Assembly: GCA_029884275.1 (NCBI GenBank)
Contig: JAOUIC010000108.1
Coordinates: forward strand, 1 to 6,355
DNA: 6,355 nt
Reading direction: 5' to 3'
Source: Gemmatimonadota bacterium
GTDB lineage: Bacteria; Gemmatimonadota; Gemmatimonadetes; Gemmatimonadales; GWC2-71-9
The notes beneath the pieces were generated by a model. The model was not told the origin of the DNA. It searched no databases and saw nothing but the letters and a program-made list of their open reading frames with translations. A program made the translations under genes and the position numbers. Positions 1 through 4,874 of the stretch are shown here, piece by piece (position 1 is the stretch's first letter; every line of letters begins with the position of its first letter).

Positions 1-278
1 CGTCCGCTGCCGCTGGTCAGCGAAGTGGTCACCAGGCCGATCGAATCGACCATGTCCAGAGCGGCGGTGTCCGGCGTCCGCCAGTAGATCTCCGCCCCCG
101 GAATGGTGTCGCCGTCGATGTCGATGTCCTGCGCCTGCAGCGGGAGGGTATCGCCGGGCTCGACCGCGGCCGGCGAGGGAAGGATCACCCGAAGCGCGAC
201 CGCGCCACCGCCGGTGCCGCTGAGGTCGCTGCACCCCGTCACTCCGAACGCCAGCGCGGCGAGCCAGGCGGCCCTCAT
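1..278 (-). CDS. Ig-like domain lipoprotein, N-terminal part (3' end outside window)
   Basis: The visible 92 residues begin with a short signal peptide (MRAAWLAALAFGVTGC). VTG-C is an acceptable lipobox, so Cys16 is the predicted lipidated residue and the protein should be anchored in the cell envelope. A Gly-rich linker (about residues 21-25) follows, then a segment typical of bacterial Ig-like (Big_2 type) folds: 'VEPGDTLPLQAQ', a central Trp in 'IYWRTPD', and 'GLVTT'. The ATG is preceded at 5 nt by GGAG (284-287 on the complement) and overlaps the TGA of the upstream TPR gene as ATGA, so the two are probably co-transcribed and translationally coupled. The n-region is short, with one Arg. 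The C-terminal part, and so the full domain count and function, cannot be seen. I infer a surface or periplasmic structural or binding role; no enzymatic motif is visible. Confidence 0.68.
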   Translation of the reverse strand, partial: MRAAWLAALAFGVTGCSDLSGTGGGAVALRVILPSPAAVEPGDTLPLQAQDIDIDGDTIPGAEIYWRTPDTAALDMVDSIGLVTTSLTSGSG

Positions 279-715
279 GCCTGCTCCGGCGCGGCCGTCT
301 CCAGCTCGCGCAGGGCCGCTTCGGCGTGCCGCACCCAGCGATCGGCATCCTGGCCCTTCGGCGGCCGCGCAAGAAAGGCCCGGAGATGTTCCATCGCCTC
401 GGCGCGCTCCCCCTTCTCCTTCAGGCGGAAGGCGAGCCCGTAATGGGCTCCCACCAGCGTCGGGTCGAGGGCCAGGGCGCGGCGATAGAACCGGATGGCC
501 TCCTCGTGCTGGCCGGTCTTGGTGTAGGCAATCGCGATGTCCTGGAGAATGCGCGGGTCGCTGGGCTTGTCCCGCAGGGCCAGGCGGTAGGAAGTGAGCG
601 CTCCCTCGTAATCCCCCTGCCGCTCGAGGGCGAGCGCTTCGTTGAGGTAATCGAGGCGCTGAGGCTTCGGGGTCTCCTTGGCCGCGCCGCCGAACAACCG
701 CCGCCAGAGGCTCAT
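275..715 (-). CDS. Short tetratricopeptide-repeat (TPR) protein
   Basis: This 146-residue protein is almost wholly TPR helices. Repeat 1 is about residues 21-54 (NEALALERQGDYEGALTSY), repeat 2 about 55-88 (IAYTKTGQHEEAIRFYRRAL with the usual 'LDP' end), repeat 3 about 89-122 (GLAFRLKEKGERAEAMEHL), and a last amphipathic helix is at 123-141. TPR arrays bind other proteins; there is no catalytic domain. The N-terminus (MSLWRRLFGG) is basic and amphipathic rather than a signal peptide, so the protein is probably cytoplasmic or peripherally membrane-associated. I chose the ATG at 715 over an in-frame TTG at 790. The extra 25 residues would be Pro/Arg-rich and unlike a TPR, and a candidate promoter lies between the two starts. 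The best Shine-Dalgarno candidate, AAGGA, is rather distant (about 12 nt). Its TGA overlaps the start of the lipoprotein gene. The partner is unknown. Confidence 0.9.
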   Translation of the reverse strand: MSLWRRLFGGAAKETPKPQRLDYLNEALALERQGDYEGALTSYRLALRDKPSDPRILQDIAIAYTKTGQHEEAIRFYRRALALDPTLVGAHYGLAFRLKEKGERAEAMEHLRAFLARPPKGQDADRWVRHAEAALRELETAAPEQA

Positions 716-761
716 CGGGGGAGAAGGTCCTTGGGTGGTCGAAGGAGGGAGTCTGACGGAT

Positions 762-790
762 AAGATAGCCCGCGGCCGGAGGGGCCGCAA
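762..790 (-). promoter_or_regulatory. Candidate sigma70-type promoter for the TPR-lipoprotein pair
   Basis: On the minus strand, TTGCGG (790-785) and TATCTT (767-762) are separated by exactly 17 nt. The matches to TTGACA and TATAAT are 3/6 and 4/6. Initiation near 755 would leave a leader of about 40 nt before the ATG at 715 and would exclude the upstream TTG start. This is pattern matching in GC-rich DNA and remains tentative. Confidence 0.35.
772..788. repeat. Inverted repeat GCGGCC-5 nt-GGCCGC
   Basis: Perfect 6 bp arms at 772-777 and 783-788 flank GGAGG. The repeat lies almost entirely in the spacer of the candidate minus-strand promoter, where a regulator could bind. There is no T-run, so it is not a convincing terminator. 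In GC-rich DNA such a repeat can also arise by chance. Confidence 0.4.
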
Positions 791-795
791 CGCAG

Positions 796-824
796 TTGAA
801 GCCTCCCCGGAGCGGGGCTAGGTT
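796..824 (+). promoter_or_regulatory. Candidate promoter for the phosphoribosyltransferase-tldD-tldE operon
   Basis: TTGAAG (796-801) and TAGGTT (819-824) are separated by 17 nt. The matches to consensus are 4/6 and 3/6. Initiation near 831 would give a leader of about 29 nt to the ATG at 860. Its -35 box is only 5 nt from the -35 box of the divergent candidate. The spacer carries a small hairpin, CCCCG-GAG-CGGGG (805-817). Confidence 0.3.
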
Positions 825-843
825 AACTTTCGAGCATTCCCTG

Positions 844-853
844 ACCGATCGGT
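844..853. promoter_or_regulatory. 10 bp palindrome ACCGATCGGT just before the operon start codon
   Basis: This is a perfect palindrome ending 6 nt before the ATG at 860. It overlaps the only weak ribosome-binding candidate (GGTGG, 851-855). It could be an operator or a small hairpin affecting translation, but a perfect 10-mer palindrome is also plausible by chance. Confidence 0.25.
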
Positions 854-859
854 GGCCCC

Positions 860-1378
860 ATGAAAAAGACTCCCCCCGTCCCGCCCGTCCGCGGTGTCCT
901 CGAGGTGGACTGGCCCTTCTTCGGGGAGATCTGCCGGGCGCTCGCGCTGAAGGTGGCCCGGGCCTACCAGCCCGAGATCGTGCTCGGCATCGCCAAGGCC
1001 GGCGTGATTCCCGGCGTGGTGATCGCGTCGATCCTCGACGTCGAGTTCGCCTCGATGGCGGTCACCCGGCACAGCGCCGGCGACGAGCCGATGCTGGTCA
1101 CCGGGCCGCCACCCTCCATCAACGGCCGTCGGGTGCTGCTGGTGGACGAGACCTGCGACTCGGGGTCGACCATGCGTCTCGCGCTCAACGAAGTGCGTGC
1201 GCTGCATCCGAGCGCCGTGTTCTCCGCGGTGTCATTCCGGACCGGGCCGTTCATGCCGGACTTCCACGCCTTCGAGACCGAGCACCAGATCATCCTGCCC
1301 TGGGACCGTGAGGTCTTTCGCGACGGAGAGCTGGTCATGCGTCCCGACTACGCTGAATGGCTGCGCGGGAACGCCTGA
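860..1378 (+). CDS. Purine-type phosphoribosyltransferase (Gpt/Hpt-like)
   Basis: A 172-residue type I phosphoribosyltransferase. The PRPP-binding signature is VLLVDETCDSGSTM at residues 92-105, with the acidic pair Asp96-Glu97 followed by the TCDSGST phosphate loop. GIAKAGVIPG (43-52) matches the pyrophosphate loop, and the late 'IILPWD' (144-149) resembles the 'fPWe' strand of xanthine/hypoxanthine-guanine enzymes. Such enzymes transfer phosphoribose from PRPP to a purine base in cytoplasmic salvage. Length and motif order fit this small-PRTase group (COG2236/Gpt-like). The substrate cannot be fixed from sequence, and a regulatory role cannot be excluded. The ATG at 860 is followed directly by a fitting N-terminus; the ribosome site is weak (GGTGG, 4 nt away). 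Its end overlaps the tldD-like start by 22 bp, making it the first gene of a three-gene operon. Confidence 0.88.
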   Translation: MKKTPPVPPVRGVLEVDWPFFGEICRALALKVARAYQPEIVLGIAKAGVIPGVVIASILDVEFASMAVTRHSAGDEPMLVTGPPPSINGRRVLLVDETCDSGSTMRLALNEVRALHPSAVFSAVSFRTGPFMPDFHAFETEHQIILPWDREVFRDGELVMRPDYAEWLRGNA

Positions 1379-2751
1379 AGCAGCAGCTCGCCGACGCGCT
1401 CCGGGCCTCCCGGGCCGATCACACCGAGATCCGGCTCCAACGCACCTGGGCCAGCACGCTGGCCTGGCGCGGGAGCCGCCTCGAGGCGGCGACGACCGCG
1501 CTCGAGGTCGGCGGCACCGTCCGCTGCCTCAACCGCGGCAAGGGGTGGGGGACGGCCTCGTTCACCGGCTTCGGTGACCTGCGGGCGATGGTCTCCCGGG
1601 CCCACGAGTTGTCGCTCGCCGTCCCTCTCGACGCGCCCATCCGGCTGGCCGAGGTCCCCGCCCGCGAGGCGGACTTCCTCGCCGACCTCGACGGTGATGT
1701 CCGGGATGTGCCGCTCAGCGACAAGCGGGCCCTGGTCGACCGCCTCGCCCAGGAGATGCTGGGCGGCGACCGCCGCCTCGCCGATTCGTACTGCGCCTAC
1801 CAGGACGCGGTGATCGAGCGCTGGGTCGCGACCTCCGAGGGCGTGATGCTGTACGACATCAGGCCCGATGTGCGGTTCACTGCCGCCGCCGTCGCCCGGG
1901 AAGACAATCTGCAGGGCCGGGGAGTCGAATCGTGGGCGGGCCGGGTCGGATGGCGCTCGATCAGCCGGCTGGAGCAGGCCCCGCGCACCGCCGGGCGACG
2001 CGCGGTCGCGCTGCTGCGCGCCGAGCGGGTCCGGCCAGGAACCTACCCGGTGGTGCTCGATCCGAGGGCCATGGGCACCCTCATCCACCAGACCGTCGGG
2101 CACCTGAGTGAGGCCGACGGACCGGGCGCGGCCCCGGGTGACGAGCCGATCCTGGCGCCGGGGCGGCGCGTCGGCCCGGACATACTCACTGTGGGAGACG
2201 ATGGATCGGCGGCCGGTCTCCCCGGCTCGTTCGCGTTCGATGACGAGGGGGCCCCGACCCAGAACACCCTGCTGCTGCAGCACGGCGTGGTGGTCGGCAG
2301 GCTGCACACCCGGGCGACCGCGGCGCGCGCCGGCGTCAGGCCCAGCGGCAACGCCCGGGCCGCCGGCTACGGCGACAGCCCGTCGGCACGGATCACCAAC
2401 CTCTACGTCAGCAACGGACGGGGTACCCTCGAGGAGCTGATCGGGGGCATCGCGTTCGGCCTCTACTGCTGCGACGCGCTGGCCGGGTCGCTGCAGCAGT
2501 CGCGCTACGCCCTCACCACCGGCTACGGCTACCTGATCCGCGACGGGCGACTGGCCGAGCTGGTGCAGCCCGTTGTCCTGGCGGGCGACTTCACGGAGAT
2601 GCTGCGGCGGGTCGACGCGGTCGCGGGAGACTTCAGCTGGAGCCCGCTCGCGGCCGGGTGCACCCGGTCCGGCTCGGGCGCGCTCGCCGTCGCCGACGGG
2701 GCTCCCCACACCCGCTTCGAGGGCCTGGCGGTGGTGGGAGACGCCGGGTGA
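1357..2751 (+). CDS. tldD: TldD-like metalloprotease subunit with altered active site (HQTVGH)
   Basis: This 464-residue protein is close to E. coli TldD (481) in length and colinear with it. The N-terminal domain (about 1-220) includes 'TEIRLQR' and 'LYDIRPDVRF'. The C-terminal protease domain includes 'PGTYPVVLDPRAMGTLIHQ' (228-245), FDDEG (294-298), 'SARITNLYV' (343-351), 'LTTGYGYLIRDGRL' (386-399) and a final 'GCTRSG' (434-439) at the metal-ligand cysteine. In the family, HExxxH plus a distal Cys bind zinc, and Glu is the catalytic base. Here His244, His249 and Cys435 are present but residue 245 is Gln (CAG, 2089-2091), so metal may bind while hydrolysis is predicted to be weak or lost. 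An in-frame TGA sits immediately before the ATG at 1357, which fixes the earliest start. The gene overlaps the PRTase by 22 bp and the tldE-like gene as GTGA. The family fit is sure; activity is uncertain. Confidence 0.9.
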   Translation: MAARERLKQQLADALRASRADHTEIRLQRTWASTLAWRGSRLEAATTALEVGGTVRCLNRGKGWGTASFTGFGDLRAMVSRAHELSLAVPLDAPIRLAEVPAREADFLADLDGDVRDVPLSDKRALVDRLAQEMLGGDRRLADSYCAYQDAVIERWVATSEGVMLYDIRPDVRFTAAAVAREDNLQGRGVESWAGRVGWRSISRLEQAPRTAGRRAVALLRAERVRPGTYPVVLDPRAMGTLIHQTVGHLSEADGPGAAPGDEPILAPGRRVGPDILTVGDDGSAAGLPGSFAFDDEGAPTQNTLLLQHGVVVGRLHTRATAARAGVRPSGNARAAGYGDSPSARITNLYVSNGRGTLEELIGGIAFGLYCCDALAGSLQQSRYALTTGYGYLIRDGRLAELVQPVVLAGDFTEMLRRVDAVAGDFSWSPLAAGCTRSGSGALAVADGAPHTRFEGLAVVGDAG

Positions 2752-4037
2752 TCGGCATCCTCCTCGAGGAGGCCCGGCGGCGCACCACGGGGGCCGACCT
2801 CACCTACAAGAGTGACGAGACGACCACGCTCGAGCTGCGTGGCGGACGCGTCTCGTCCGCCCGCGTGGCGTTGTCCCATGGTGTCTCCCTCCGGGTGCAG
2901 GCGGGCGGGCGGATCGGCATCGCCGGGGCGACTGACGACGACGCCCAGGGACTGCTGTCGCGCGCGCTCGCCTCCGCCGCCGCCGGCGAGGCCGGACAAC
3001 TTGCCCTGCCGGGCCCCTCCGTCTGGCCCGCGGTGGGCACGCATGTCGCCCGTGCCGCGACCGCCACGGTGAGCGACCTGGCCGCACCCGCCCAGCTGCT
3101 GCGCGATCGTCTCGGCACCGAGCGCCTCAGAGTGGCCGCCTCAGTGAGCCGCTCGCTCGGCTCGGTCCAGGTGGCCAACTCGGCCGGGCTGGGCGCCGCC
3201 TACGACGTCACCACGGTCACGCTCCGGCTGGAGGCGACGCGAATGCACGGCGACCGCCGCCTGACGCTGCTGGCGCGGCGGGCTGGCGCGGACCTGCCCC
3301 CGCTGGCTGACCTCGAGCGGTGGGTGGCTCAGGTCCGGCAGCGCCTCGCATGGGCGGAGCGCCAGGTGGACGTCCCGAGCCGGGTCCAGCGCGTGGGCTT
3401 CCTGCCGAGCACAATGGAGATCCTGCTGGAGCCGGTGCAGCAGGCGCTGGTCGGCCGGGCCGCGCTGCACGGGGCCTCGCCGCTCGCCCGCCGCCGCGGC
3501 ACGCGGGTGTACAGCCCGGAGTTCTCCCTGGTGGACGATCCGCTGGTTGACGGCCGGCCAGGCTCACGGCCATTCGACGACGAAGGCACGCCGTGCCGGC
3601 CCCTGCCGCTGATCGAGCGGGGGGTGGTCGAGAACCTGATCTATGACCTCGAGACCGCCACCCGGGTCGGCACCACCGCCACAGGGCATGCCCGGCGCAC
3701 CACCTTCGGGAAGGCGCAGGCGGCCTTCTCCAACCTCGTGCTGTCGCCCGGGACCGCCAGCTGGGCCGGAATCCTCGAGGCGATCGGTGACGGGCTCCTG
3801 GTCGAACAGCTGGCTTCCGCGGGCTCCATGAACCTGGCGGGAGGGGCGTTCTCGCGGGTGGCGCTGGTGGCGTGGCGGGTGGAGGGGGGCGAGGTCACCG
3901 GGCTGGCGCCAGAGGTCACCATCGCGGGCAACGCCCATGAACTGCTGGGGCGGATCGTGGCGATCGGTGAGGAGCAGGTATGGATCGGGAGCCGCGCTGC
4001 GCCCACCGTCGTGCTGGACGGTGTGACCGTCTACTAG
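2748..4037 (+). CDS. tldE: TldE/PmbA-like partner subunit of TldD
   Basis: This 429-residue protein is similar in size to E. coli TldE/PmbA (about 450) and follows the same plan as its neighbour. It has an N-terminal domain with 'GVSLRVQAGGRIGIAG' (45-60), then 'GFLPSTMEILLEPVQQAL' (217-234) where TldD carries the metal motif, FDDEGTP (276-282), a 'FSNLVLSPG' strand (327-335), 'GGAFSRVALVAWRVEGGE' (365-382) and 'TIAGNAHELLGRIVAIG' (391-407). No HExxxH is present, as expected for TldE, which in E. coli is the non-catalytic half of a heterodimer acting on unfolded peptides (microcin B17 maturation, CcdA degradation). I chose the GTG at 2748. GGGAG (2736-2740) lies 7 nt upstream, it overlaps the tldD stop as GTGA, and homology begins there. 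A start at 2658 would add a low-complexity Arg/Gly stretch inside tldD. No microcin or RiPP precursor is visible nearby, so the substrate is unknown. Confidence 0.88.
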   Translation: MIGILLEEARRRTTGADLTYKSDETTTLELRGGRVSSARVALSHGVSLRVQAGGRIGIAGATDDDAQGLLSRALASAAAGEAGQLALPGPSVWPAVGTHVARAATATVSDLAAPAQLLRDRLGTERLRVAASVSRSLGSVQVANSAGLGAAYDVTTVTLRLEATRMHGDRRLTLLARRAGADLPPLADLERWVAQVRQRLAWAERQVDVPSRVQRVGFLPSTMEILLEPVQQALVGRAALHGASPLARRRGTRVYSPEFSLVDDPLVDGRPGSRPFDDEGTPCRPLPLIERGVVENLIYDLETATRVGTTATGHARRTTFGKAQAAFSNLVLSPGTASWAGILEAIGDGLLVEQLASAGSMNLAGGAFSRVALVAWRVEGGEVTGLAPEVTIAGNAHELLGRIVAIGEEQVWIGSRAAPTVVLDGVTVY

Positions 4038-4040
4038 CCT

Positions 4041-4058
4041 GGGCCGTCGGCGGGGCCC
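4041..4058. terminator. Weak stem-loop in the convergent gap
   Basis: GGGCC (4041-4045) can pair with GGCCC (4054-4058) around an 8 nt loop. The stem lies between the tldE stop (4037) and the stop of the small membrane protein gene (4068), where a bidirectional terminator would be expected. Neither strand has a following T-run, so a standard intrinsic terminator is not supported. Confidence 0.2.
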
Positions 4059-4067
4059 GAGCGCCCG

Positions 4068-4226
4068 CTACAGGAGGTACCGGCTGGTGAGGAGGTACAG
4101 CAGGTAGATCGCAAGCCCTCCCAGCGCCCAGATCCCGAGACTCCGCAGGAAGTTGATGGCGCGCGACGCCCCACTGCCCGGATCGTGGTCCAGCGTCTTC
4201 TTCTGGCGGACATTATAGGCGCACAT
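4068..4226 (-). CDS. Small single-pass membrane protein, 52 residues, unknown function
   Basis: A short reading frame runs from ATG (4226) to TAG. The N-terminal half is polar and basic (MCAYNVRQKKTLDHDPGSG). From about residue 24 to 52 it is one hydrophobic helix (core 'LGIWALGGLAIYLLYLL', about 30-46) ending in a Tyr/Arg/Leu-rich tail. A basic flank before the helix (Arg22, Arg28) suggests an N-in topology. The start is only 5 nt after the TAG of the V4R gene, so it is probably co-transcribed and translated by reinitiation; I see no good Shine-Dalgarno. I do not recognise a family. Support for coding is the clean amphipathic-then-hydrophobic composition, the operon spacing and the good fit to an otherwise empty gap. 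Against it are its shortness and lack of recognised homology. It could be an accessory or anchoring subunit for the V4R protein. Confidence 0.55.
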   Translation of the reverse strand: MCAYNVRQKKTLDHDPGSGASRAINFLRSLGIWALGGLAIYLLYLLTSRYLL

Positions 4227-4231
4227 CGCGT

Positions 4232-4795
4232 CTAGCCCGCTGTCCCCAGCGCATCAAGATACGCGGCTCCCTCGGCCATCCGGCCATAGACCAGCTGCAG
4301 CGTCTCGGGCGACCCGGCCAGGAATCGGCACTGGGCGTCTCCCCTCGACCGGCATTCCACTTCCAGCAACCCGAGCGGCGTCTCGGCGACGCGGCTCAGG
4401 AAGTCGGCGATGAGCCCCGAGCTGAGATGGCACGAAGGAAAGGTCGCGGTCGCGGAAGGATCGGCCTCCCACCAGTCGCCACTGTCGATGGCCATCACCG
4501 CCGGGGAAAGCGGCGTCATGGAGATCGCGCCCAGGCCGTGCTCCTGGAAGAACAGCGACATCACCTCACCAAGATGCCGGATGTCGAGCCCGGCCGGGCG
4601 AGCCACGCTATGGTGCGCGGCCAGCCAGGCGGTGAAGGCGGTGTAGAGTGCCTCACCCCCCGCGAAGCCCGCCTCCTGGAGCCAGCCCGCCGCCTGCGGG
4701 CCGGCATCCCGCTCGAGCGCCAGCCGAAGCGTGTGCATGCATCGCCGGCTCAGGAGGGTGGTCTCGGGCGGGGCGCCGGTCATCGTGGTCGCCAT
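4232..4795 (-). CDS. V4R (4-vinyl reductase-type) small-molecule-binding domain protein
   Basis: A soluble protein of 187 residues without signal peptide or membrane helix. Most of it reads as one V4R-type domain. The helical first half has 'AAGWLQEAGFAGGEALYTAF' (35-54). The second half has 'FPSCHLSSGLIADFL' (119-133), then 'GLLEVECRSRGDAQCRF' (142-158), which is the conserved E-x-C...G-D-x-x-C-x-F end of the family. Three cysteines (122, 148, 156) are candidates for metal or redox use. V4R domains occur in BchJ and as ligand-sensing modules of regulators such as XylR; here there is no DNA-binding or output domain, and I see no bacteriochlorophyll genes around it. A sensor or binding role is inferred. 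I chose the ATG at 4795 over an in-frame TTG at 4855, which would add a Pro/Ser-rich tail and start inside the direct repeat. A second ATG at 4783 is possible. It follows ligA by 79 nt and precedes the small membrane protein. Confidence 0.8.
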   Translation of the reverse strand: MATTMTGAPPETTLLSRRCMHTLRLALERDAGPQAAGWLQEAGFAGGEALYTAFTAWLAAHHSVARPAGLDIRHLGEVMSLFFQEHGLGAISMTPLSPAVMAIDSGDWWEADPSATATFPSCHLSSGLIADFLSRVAETPLGLLEVECRSRGDAQCRFLAGSPETLQLVYGRMAEGAAYLDALGTAG

Positions 4796-4825
4796 GGCGA
4801 AGTGCCTTGAGGATGGTGATGAAGG

Positions 4826-4870
4826 AAGGTTAGGCCCGGCCGCAGGCGGGGGCAAGGTTCCGCCCGGCCG
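4826..4870. repeat. Imperfect 17 bp direct repeat, two copies 28 bp apart
   Basis: Copy 1 (4826-4842) is AAGGTT-AG-GCCCGGCCG and copy 2 (4854-4870) is AAGGTT-CC-GCCCGGCCG, so 15 of 17 positions are identical, with only the central dinucleotide differing. The repeat fills the gap between the ligA stop (4875) and the V4R start (4795). Both copies are outside coding sequence, and each overlaps one element of a candidate promoter. It could be a pair of regulator sites or a small tandem duplication. Confidence 0.6.
4827..4855 (-). promoter_or_regulatory. Candidate promoter for the V4R-small membrane protein pair
   Basis: On the minus strand TTGCCC (4855-4850) and TAACCT (4832-4827) are 17 nt apart, with 4/6 and 3/6 matches to consensus. 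Initiation near 4820 would give a leader of about 25 nt to the ATG at 4795. The repeat copies overlap both boxes, which would suit repression. Read-through from ligA is an alternative source of transcription. Confidence 0.3.
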
Positions 4871-4874
4871 ATGC

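Noticed and set aside
103..597. A plus-strand open frame across the lipoprotein and TPR genes
   Set aside because: Its translation is Pro/Arg/Ser-rich and runs antisense to a clear TPR protein and a lipoprotein with a lipobox and good ribosome site.
1348..2709. A long open frame on the minus strand fully antisense to the tldD-like gene
   Set aside because: GC-rich third positions remove stop codons on the opposite strand. The translation is Arg/Gly/Pro-rich with no recognisable domain, while the plus-strand frame has clear TldD motifs.
2658..2747. A 30-codon N-terminal extension of the TldE-like protein
   Set aside because: It lies inside the tldD-like gene, is Arg/Gly-rich and unlike TldE. 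The GTG at 2748 has GGGAG at 7 nt and a GTGA overlap with the tldD stop.
4072..4098. Two AGGAGGTAC copies on the plus strand that look like strong Shine-Dalgarno sequences
   Set aside because: The only start in range (GTG at 4087) opens a 6-codon frame ending in TAG. The repeat is explained by repeated Tyr-Leu-Leu codons of the small membrane protein on the minus strand.
4212..4217. A perfect TATAAT on the minus strand
   Set aside because: No -35-like box lies at 16-18 nt (the sequence there is GC-rich), there is no TG extension, and it falls inside the first codons of the small membrane protein frame.
860..4226. A RiPP or microcin cluster built around TldD/TldE
   Set aside because: No precursor-like peptide with leader and Cys/Ser/Gly-rich core, no cyclodehydratase, radical SAM enzyme or exporter is visible. 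The only small frame is a membrane peptide belonging to the opposite-strand operon.
4843..4853. A possible intrinsic terminator after ligA
   Set aside because: Only short interrupted stems can be drawn from the GC-rich sequence here and no T-run follows on the minus strand.
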